The position numbers and the translations under genes are program-made. A DNA stretch of 14,618 nt from an uncultured Oscillospiraceae bacterium (GTDB lineage: Bacteria; Bacillota_A; Clostridia; Oscillospirales; Oscillospiraceae): the NCBI GenBank assembly GCA_934561335.1, contig CAKTGD010000022.1, positions 1 to 14,618 on the forward strand. The letters are read 5' to 3'. The notes under the pieces are model-generated. The model ran no database searches. It had not been told where the DNA came from and was given only the letters and a program-made list of their open reading frames with translations. Each line of letters starts with the position of its first letter. The stretch's first letter is position 1. Shown here piece by piece: positions 6,654 through 11,780 of this stretch.

Positions 6654-7489
6654 TTGTTGATCCCCCTTGGGTCAAATTGTTCAAAGATGACCAGCGCGCC
6701 GGCTGATTCGGCGGCGGCCATATCCGCTTCGGAGCGAATGGTCCAGCTGAATTCCTGGGCACCATACAGCCTGCGGCACAGCCGCAGGGACAGGCATTTG
6801 CGGTCTTCAAACCGATAGGCGATGAAATCCGGCCGGGTACGGCAGTTCAGCAGCAGATTGCTCAGCGCCCACCGCACGACGCCGGGCAAGTTTTGCCCGT
6901 CACCGTGGCGGCTGAAGTTTTCGCTCAGCTGGCCCCGCACAACATCGGGCCGGTTCTGCCAGAGCCATGCAAGGCACCGGGGATCAAAGGATTCCAGACA
7001 GCAGGTAACGCCGCGGTGCTTATCCAGCAGCTTGCAGACGGCGGCAGCCAGCGCCTCGGCGTTGCCACGCTCCGCCTTCAGCTCCACGATCAGCGGCGCC
7101 TTTCCGGAAAAAATGGGCAGCACCTCTTCCAGCAGCGGAATATGATATTCGCTGCCCTCCAGCTTATATTGGGAAAGCTCCGCCGCCGTCAGATCCTCGA
7201 TCTGCACATCGACGCCTGCCGTGCGCAGCAGTGAAGCGTCGTGGATGACGGCCAGATGGCCGTCTTTCATCAGATGCACGTCCAGCTCCGCGCCGAAGCC
7301 GTGCTGCACGGCCCGGCGGAAGGCGGGAATGGAGTTTTCGGGGATGCGGGGCTTGTCATGGTAGCCGCGGTGTGCGTAATACCAGCCGCGGAAACGCGCC
7401 CAGTCCGTCCGGCGGCGGCAGCGCAGACACAGAATATACAGCAGCAATACCAGTACGATCAGTGCCAAAAGGATCCAAAGTAATAGCAT
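6650..7489 (-). CDS. Membrane-anchored glycerophosphodiester phosphodiesterase family protein
   Basis: Enzymes of this family split glycerophosphodiesters (from phospholipids or teichoic acids) into glycerol 3-phosphate and an alcohol. The 279-aa product has one N-terminal membrane segment (about 2-22) followed by a basic CRRR cluster, which suggests a cytoplasm-facing catalytic domain. The TIM-barrel active-site set is present: HRG (40-42), PENS (50-53), AELDVHL (67-73, with E68 and D70), KDG and VIHD (81-84). The middle contains LIVELKAERGN, typical of the metal-binding second Glu/Lys pair. It starts 1 bp after the MFS gene stop (GGAG about 10 bp upstream) and overlaps rsmD. Substrate is unknown; together with the HAD phosphatase it hints at glycerol-phosphate recycling. 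Confidence 0.9.
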   Translation of the reverse strand: MLLLWILLALIVLVLLLYILCLRCRRRTDWARFRGWYYAHRGYHDKPRIPENSIPAFRRAVQHGFGAELDVHLMKDGHLAVIHDASLLRTAGVDVQIEDLTAAELSQYKLEGSEYHIPLLEEVLPIFSGKAPLIVELKAERGNAEALAAAVCKLLDKHRGVTCCLESFDPRCLAWLWQNRPDVVRGQLSENFSRHGDGQNLPGVVRWALSNLLLNCRTRPDFIAYRFEDRKCLSLRLCRRLYGAQEFSWTIRSEADMAAAESAGALVIFEQFDPRGINK

Positions 7490-7490
7490 A

Positions 7491-9053
7491 TCAGTCGTTC
7501 TCCAAATCTTCTAAAGCTTCCAGCCCCAGCTTGGCTGCGGGCTTGCTGTCACCATGGCGGACAAACAGCATGGTGACAAAGGACAGCGCCACGAACACCG
7601 CGGCATAGGGAAACAGCACCCGCATACCCAGCTTATCCATCAGAAGGCCTGAGAGCATGGGAGTGGCCACCTGCGCCAGCATGGAGGCGGTGTAGTAAAA
7701 GCCGGTGTATTTGCCCACGTTGCCGCCGCTGCACAGCTCCACCACCATGGGGAAGGAGTTCACATTGATGGTGGCCCAAGCGATGCCGGCCAGCGCGAAC
7801 ATGACGTTCATCAGCGCGGTGGGACTTTGCGCATGTAAAAAGCCTGCCACGCCAAAGGCAACGGTCAGCATAATGACGCCTGCCTGAATCGCCCGCTTAC
7901 GCCCTACACGGCTGGAAATCAGGCCTACCGGCAGGTAGGCTGCGATGGCCGCCGCCTGCGCAATGATCAATGTCAGGTTATAGTCCTTATGCAAAATATT
8001 GCTGGCGTACACGGAGTATTTACTGGTGACGGCATTATAGCCGAAGAACCACAGCACAATACTCAGCAGAATAAAGAGCAGGGACTTTACCTCGCCGGTG
8101 GAGAGCCGGTGCTCCTCACCGGAGCCGCCTTCCGCCGATACCGGTTCGATACCGGAGGCAACGCTGTCACGCTGCATCTCCTGCGACCATTCCACCTCGC
8201 GGACGGTCAGCATGAAGATCACCAGCGCGGCCAGCATAATGGCGGCGATGACGCTGAAATAGCCGGTATAGCTCATCAGGGAATTGCCCACGGCAGAGGT
8301 GGCAAACACCATGCCCAGCGCCAGCACCAGAATACCGCCGGCGCTGCCCATCAGGTTGATGACGGCGTTGGCCTTGGAGCGCAGCGGCTTTACGGTTACA
8401 TCCGGCATCAGCGCCACGGCGGGGGAGCGGAAGGAGGCCATGGCCACCAGAATCACCAGCAGCAGCACAATGAAAAAGACCAGCGTGCCTGGATGGCTCC
8501 GGGTGACGCCGCGGGCATAGGCCTGCCGGGCGGGGGTTACATAGTTGGTATAGTCGGGATTGGTGACGGTTTTGCCCGTATGATCGGTGATCTGACTGTC
8601 AATGGCGGCAAACTCATCCTCGGAGAATTGCTGGGAGAGGACAAAGCTTTTGCCGGAAGGGGTCATCAACTGCTTGTCGGCCTGGGCCTGATAGATCATC
8701 CGCAGACCGGCGGGATCATCCACTGCCGGGCCGAGCCTGAGATTTTTCAGCTGGGCATTGTCCGCAAAGGACAGACAGATCAGGGCTACTGCGGCCACCA
8801 GCGTTCCCAGCACGATGAAGGGCGTGCGCCGCCCGGTACGGTGGGTACACTTGTCGGAGATGGCACCGAACAGCGGCAGCATGAACAGCGCCAGCACATT
8901 ATCCAGCGCCATGATGATGCCGGACCAGGTCTGGCTCATGCCGAACTTGTTGGTGAGGATCAGAGGAATGGTGTTATCATAGGCCTGCCAGAAAGCACAG
9001 ATCAGGAAAAAGGCAAAGCCCACCAGAATGGTGCGTTTGTAGTTGAGCTTCAT
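7491..9053 (-). CDS. MFS transporter, SLC45/sugar-cation symporter-like, with large TM3-TM4 insert
   Basis: A 520-aa multi-pass inner-membrane transporter with about 12 hydrophobic segments. The cytoplasmic loop 2-3 motif SDKCTHRTGRRTPFI (66-80) and FRSPAVALMPDVTVKPLRSKAN (about 198-219, before TM5) resemble the SLC45-type sugar transporters and the GPH sugar-cation symporters. Between TM3 and TM4 (about 96-188) lies a hydrophilic insert of some 90 residues, predicted outside the cell, where most family members have a short loop. A second cytoplasmic stretch (about 284-310) is acidic and Gly/Ser-rich. The start ATG overlaps the HAD gene stop (ATGA) with AAGGAG about 8 bp upstream. The substrate cannot be read from sequence; a sugar or phosphoester is a guess from family and neighbours. 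Confidence 0.88.
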   Translation of the reverse strand: MKLNYKRTILVGFAFFLICAFWQAYDNTIPLILTNKFGMSQTWSGIIMALDNVLALFMLPLFGAISDKCTHRTGRRTPFIVLGTLVAAVALICLSFADNAQLKNLRLGPAVDDPAGLRMIYQAQADKQLMTPSGKSFVLSQQFSEDEFAAIDSQITDHTGKTVTNPDYTNYVTPARQAYARGVTRSHPGTLVFFIVLLLVILVAMASFRSPAVALMPDVTVKPLRSKANAVINLMGSAGGILVLALGMVFATSAVGNSLMSYTGYFSVIAAIMLAALVIFMLTVREVEWSQEMQRDSVASGIEPVSAEGGSGEEHRLSTGEVKSLLFILLSIVLWFFGYNAVTSKYSVYASNILHKDYNLTLIIAQAAAIAAYLPVGLISSRVGRKRAIQAGVIMLTVAFGVAGFLHAQSPTALMNVMFALAGIAWATINVNSFPMVVELCSGGNVGKYTGFYYTASMLAQVATPMLSGLLMDKLGMRVLFPYAAVFVALSFVTMLFVRHGDSKPAAKLGLEALEDLEND

Positions 9054-9853
9054 ATCGCGTTCTCCTTCAGTTCATGATAGAGCAGAGCAATATCCCGATA
9101 GATCCACGTTGGCTTGATATGGTATTCGGCAATATCGTCCACGCTGCCCTCGCCGCTGAGGACAAAGATGCTGTCAACACCGGCGTTGACGCCGCAGGCT
9201 ACGTCGGTATACAGCCGGTCGCCCACAACGACGGCCTGCCGAGGGGCAAAGCCGGTGCGCGCCAGCGCCAGACGCACCATCTCCGGCTGAGGCTTTCCCA
9301 GAAAGCGGGGGCTTCTGCCGGTGGCCCGGGTCAGCATCTGGCACACGCTGCCGCAGTCCGGCACGAAACCGTACCGGGTGGGACACACCCAGTCGGGATT
9401 GGTGGCCAGCCATGTGATGCCACGGTTCAGCAGGATGCAGCTGTCCTCCAGCTTCTGAAAGGTCAGCTCCGTGTCAAAGCCGCTGAGCAGCACGGTAATA
9501 TCGTCGGACAGGGTATCCGTTACGTCGATGCCCGCCTGTGCCAGCTGTTTGCACAGCGATGCCGTGCCGGAGACGTAGCATTTCTGTCCGGCGAACTCCG
9601 TCAGCAGCGTATGCTGGGCCGCATCGGCTGAGGTGAGGTAGTCCTCGGGGACGGTCTCGATACCGAGGCGGCGCATCTTGGCAATATAGTCCGCCGAACC
9701 CCGCGAGGAATTGTTGGTCAAAAACAGATACCGGCCGCCCCGGCGGCGAATGAGCGCCAGAAATTCCGGAACCTTGTCGAAGAGGTGCTCGTCCAGATAG
9801 AGCGTACCGTCCATATCCAGTAAAAAAAGCCGCTTGTCTGCCAGCAGCGCCAT
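9050..9853 (-). CDS. HAD-superfamily class IIA phosphatase (NagD/4-nitrophenylphosphatase-like)
   Basis: A 267-aa cytoplasmic sugar- or glycerol-phosphate phosphatase by family. All four HAD motifs are present: DMDGT (13-17, nucleophile Asp 13), LTNNSS (45-50), the Lys in LGKPQPEM (185-192) and VVGDRLYTDVACG (209-221). The large C2A cap domain lies between motifs II and III (about 75-180). The ATG at 9853 is chosen because GGGAGG sits about 8 bp upstream and the hydrophobic start MALLADKRLFLLDMDG is typical; the open frame extends 42 codons further but through the promoter and a dyad. It is the first gene of the six-gene operon, followed with ATGA overlap by the transporter gene. The physiological substrate is unknown. 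Confidence 0.92.
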   Translation of the reverse strand: MALLADKRLFLLDMDGTLYLDEHLFDKVPEFLALIRRRGGRYLFLTNNSSRGSADYIAKMRRLGIETVPEDYLTSADAAQHTLLTEFAGQKCYVSGTASLCKQLAQAGIDVTDTLSDDITVLLSGFDTELTFQKLEDSCILLNRGITWLATNPDWVCPTRYGFVPDCGSVCQMLTRATGRSPRFLGKPQPEMVRLALARTGFAPRQAVVVGDRLYTDVACGVNAGVDSIFVLSGEGSVDDIAEYHIKPTWIYRDIALLYHELKENAI

Positions 9854-9866
9854 GGCTCCGCCTCCC

Positions 9867-9891
9867 GTATACCGATAAAATATCAGTATAC
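9867..9891. promoter_or_regulatory. Dyad operator candidate at the HAD operon start site
   Basis: Two 11-bp arms (9867-9877 and 9881-9891) built on GTATAC-y-GATA are inverted around AAA, with one mismatch. The dyad begins directly after the -10 hexamer of the minus-strand promoter, so it spans the expected transcription start and would suit repressor binding. It lies 13 bp upstream of the HAD start codon and may also fold as a small RNA hairpin near the ribosome binding site. No cognate regulator is seen nearby. Confidence 0.55.
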
Positions 9892-9920
9892 AGAATAGCA
9901 CATATGGGGAAAGATGGCAA
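9892..9920 (-). promoter_or_regulatory. Sigma-A promoter of the HAD-MFS-GDPD-rsmD-coaD operon
   Basis: On the minus strand TTGCCA (9915-9920, 5 of 6 to consensus) and TATTCT (9892-9897, 4 of 6) are 17 bp apart. This puts the start near 9885 and leaves a leader of about 30 bases ahead of the HAD gene. It lies in the 176-bp divergent gap shared with spoVAD. Confidence 0.62.
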
Positions 9921-9975
9921 GAATTTGTTGCTGTTTCCCCGCTATATGCCGGCAGAAGGGGAGAAAAACCACCAC

Positions 9976-10004
9976 ACATATTTTACTGCCTGCGCCGCAT
10001 ACTA
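9976..10004 (+). promoter_or_regulatory. Candidate sigma-G (forespore) promoter of spoVAD-spoVAE
   Basis: ACATA (9976-9980) and CATACTA (9998-10004) are 17 bp apart. The second fits the sigma-G/sigma-F-type -10 (CATnnTA) at every fixed base and the first fits the -35 (gyATR) at four of five positions. It lies 25 bp before the spoVAD start. The spoVA operon of Bacillus is known to be transcribed by sigma-G in the forespore, which agrees with this reading. Confidence 0.66.
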
Positions 10005-10029
10005 CCGGAAAACTGTGAGGTGAAGGCAA

Positions 10030-11043
10030 ATGGAAATGCATCGGACGGGACGGACGGTCAGTCTTTGCGGCGGCGTGGGTGTGCTGTCATGGGGCAGCAT
10101 CGGCGGAAGGCTGGAGGGACAAGGGCCGCTTGGCCGTTATTTTGACGAGATCGAGACGGATTCCTTTTGCGGGCAGTCCAGCTGGGAGAAGGCGGAATCC
10201 GTTTTTCAGCAGCGCTCGCTGCACCATGCGCTGGCGCGAGGCGGCATGCGGCCGGAGGAGTTGGATCTGGTGCTGGCGGGCGACCTGCTGAACCAGTGTG
10301 CCGCCAGCAATTTTGCCCTGCGGAACCAGCCGTTCAGTGTGGGCGGTCTGTACGCTGCCTGCGCTACCATGGGAGAGGGACTGGCACTGGCGGCCATGCT
10401 TTTGCAGAGCGGGGCGGCCCGCAGGGCGGCGGTGATGACGTCTTCCCACTACTGCACGGCCGAGCGGCAGTACCGCATGCCGCTGCCTTACGGCTCGCAG
10501 CGGTGCCCTACCGCCCAGTGGACAGCCACGGCCAGCGGCTGCTGCGTACTGGGCCGGGACGGCGACGGCCCCTACCTGACCCACGTTACGATGGGACGCG
10601 TGGTGGACATGGGCGTGAACGATGCGTGCAACATGGGCGGGGCCATGGCACCGGCTGCCATCGACACGCTGGAGACACTGTTCCGGGATACCCATACCAT
10701 GCCACAGGATTATGATCTTATTGTAACAGGCGACTTGGGCGCCGTGGGCCACAGCGCGGTAAAGGAACTGATGACGCGGGACGGCTTTCCCATGGACGAC
10801 CGCTATACCGACTGCGGATTGCTGCTGTTTGACCGGGAAAGACAGGACATGCACGCCGGCGGCTCGGGGGCAGGATGCAGCGCCTCGGTGCTGTGCGCCT
10901 ATCTGCTGCCGGGACTGAAAAGCCGCCGGTGGAAGCGGATGATCTTTGCCCCCACGGGGGCGCTGCAAAGCCCCACCACCGTCTTTCAGAAGGAGACCAT
11001 GCCGGCGGTGTGCCACGCGGTGGTGCTGTCGGCGGAGCGATAA
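10030..11043 (+). CDS. spoVAD: Stage V sporulation protein AD
   Basis: SpoVAD is a thiolase-fold protein that binds dipicolinic acid and helps move Ca-DPA into the developing spore (and out at germination). The 337-aa length is normal. Family stretches visible include an N-terminal SLCGGVGVLSWGSIGG, EKAES, a thiolase-like GLYAACATMGEGLALAA, TSSHYCTAERQYRMPLPYG, and TGDLGAVGHSAVKELM near 237-252. There is no signal peptide or membrane segment, consistent with a membrane-associated soluble subunit. GAGGTGA lies 6 bp upstream of the ATG. spoVAE follows 10 bp after the stop. The usual upstream partner spoVAC is not here; instead a divergent phosphatase gene begins. Confidence 0.96.
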   Translation: MEMHRTGRTVSLCGGVGVLSWGSIGGRLEGQGPLGRYFDEIETDSFCGQSSWEKAESVFQQRSLHHALARGGMRPEELDLVLAGDLLNQCAASNFALRNQPFSVGGLYAACATMGEGLALAAMLLQSGAARRAAVMTSSHYCTAERQYRMPLPYGSQRCPTAQWTATASGCCVLGRDGDGPYLTHVTMGRVVDMGVNDACNMGGAMAPAAIDTLETLFRDTHTMPQDYDLIVTGDLGAVGHSAVKELMTRDGFPMDDRYTDCGLLLFDRERQDMHAGGSGAGCSASVLCAYLLPGLKSRRWKRMIFAPTGALQSPTTVFQKETMPAVCHAVVLSAER

Positions 11044-11053
11044 GGAGGAAGAA

Positions 11054-11410
11054 ATGGCGTATGTAAGGTGCTTTTTGTGCGGGGGCGCGCTGTGCCTGAT
11101 CGGACAGGTGCTGATCGACCTGACCAAGCTGACCCCGGCGCGTATCCTGACGGGCTATGTGGTGACGGGCGTCGCCTTGCAGGCGGCGGGGCTATATCAG
11201 CCGCTGGTGGATTGGGCCGGAGCAGGCGCTACCGTGCCGCTGACCGGATTTGGCTACACGCTGGCCCGCGGCGTGGCCGGAGCGGTGAAGGAGAAGGGAG
11301 GAATGGGCATTCTTACCGGCGGGCTGACCGCTGCCGCAGGCGGCATTGCCGCGGCGGTGGTATTCGGCCTCTTGGCGGCGGTGCTGTGCAAGCCCAAAGA
11401 AAAGCGTTGA
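11054..11410 (+). CDS. spoVAE: Stage V sporulation protein AE
   Basis: SpoVAE is a small integral membrane protein of the SpoVAC/SpoVAEB family, part of the DPA channel of the spore inner membrane. The 118-aa product has hydrophobic segments at about 5-22, 27-46 and 88-111, and the typical sequence GQVLIDLTKLTPARIL (17-32) and GAGATVPLTGFGYTLARG (about 56-73), with GGLTAAAGG (about 88-96). The ATG at 11054 is preceded by AAGGAGGA about 4 bp upstream, which starts at the spoVAD stop; an in-frame ATG at 10946 lies inside spoVAD and is rejected. The stop codon overlaps the -35 hexamer of the csoR promoter, and no terminator follows. Confidence 0.95.
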   Translation: MAYVRCFLCGGALCLIGQVLIDLTKLTPARILTGYVVTGVALQAAGLYQPLVDWAGAGATVPLTGFGYTLARGVAGAVKEKGGMGILTGGLTAAAGGIAAAVVFGLLAAVLCKPKEKR

Positions 11411-11435
11411 CAAATACCCGGAGGGGGTATATAAT
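11407..11435 (+). promoter_or_regulatory. Consensus sigma-A promoter of csoR-copA
   Basis: TTGACA (11407-11412) and TATAAT (11430-11435) match the consensus at all twelve positions with a 17-bp spacer. The -35 hexamer includes the last bases of the spoVAE stop codon. So strong a promoter needs a repressor, and the CsoR box fills the whole spacer. Confidence 0.93.
11414..11430. promoter_or_regulatory. CsoR operator 1, in the promoter spacer
   Basis: ATACCCGGAGGGGGTAT has the ATACCC and GGGTAT ends and G/C-rich centre of known CsoR operators (for example that of B. subtilis copZA). It fills the spacer and touches the first base of the -10, so bound CsoR would block RNA polymerase; Cu(I) would release it. 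Confidence 0.88.
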
Positions 11436-11449
11436 GCCACCATCAAATA

Positions 11450-11466
11450 ATACCCCCGGGAGGTAT
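11450..11466. promoter_or_regulatory. CsoR operator 2, over the csoR ribosome binding site
   Basis: ATACCCCCGGGAGGTAT is a second box of the same type, 36 bp from the first (centre to centre) and in near inverted orientation. It lies in the transcribed leader and includes the csoR ribosome binding site GGGAGG (11458-11463). Confidence 0.75.
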
Positions 11467-11471
11467 ATGAT

Positions 11472-11768
11472 ATGGACGGCTGCTGCCAGCATAAAACGAA
11501 ACACCGCTCCGAAGAGGAGCAAAAAAGGCTTGGAAACCGGCTGAACCGCATTGAAGGACAGGTGCGGGGGCTGAAGGACATGCTGCAAAGAGACGCCTAT
11601 TGCCCCGATATTCTGATTCAGGTGTCCGCTGTCAGCGCGGCGCTGAACAGCTTCAGCAAGGAGCTGCTGGCTGCCCACATCCGTACCTGCGTGGCGGACG
11701 GGATCCGTCAGGGGGATGACGGGGTCATTGACGAGCTGGTGACCACGCTGCAAAAGCTGATGAAATAA
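11472..11768 (+). CDS. csoR: Copper-sensing transcriptional repressor CsoR
   Basis: CsoR is a helical tetrameric repressor that leaves DNA when it binds Cu(I). The 98-aa product has the family core RLNRIEGQVRGLKDML (23-38) and the Cu(I) triad Cys44, His69, Cys73, with the same 25- and 4-residue spacing as the M. tuberculosis triad Cys36-His61-Cys65, and Tyr43 next to the first Cys as there. This triad separates copper sensors from the related RcnR, FrmR and CstR. An extra N-terminal cluster (C4, C5, H7, H11) could bind metal too. The ATG at 11472 has GGGAGG 8 bp upstream, inside operator 2. copA follows 12 bp after its stop, so the two are one unit under negative feedback. Confidence 0.95.
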   Translation: MDGCCQHKTKHRSEEEQKRLGNRLNRIEGQVRGLKDMLQRDAYCPDILIQVSAVSAALNSFSKELLAAHIRTCVADGIRQGDDGVIDELVTTLQKLMK

Positions 11769-11780
11769 GGGGGCGGTGTG

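Noticed and set aside
7989..9077. Plus-strand open frame of 362 codons opposite the MFS gene
   Set aside because: Extreme Gly/His/Gln content and no domain; it mirrors the transporter codons.
9854..9979. N-terminal extension of 42 residues on the HAD phosphatase
   Set aside because: The extension would cover the promoter and dyad, and the ATG at 9853 has a good ribosome binding site and the usual distance to the DxD motif.
10087..11127. Minus-strand open frame of 346 codons opposite spoVAD
   Set aside because: No recognisable domain; spoVAD is well supported on the plus strand.
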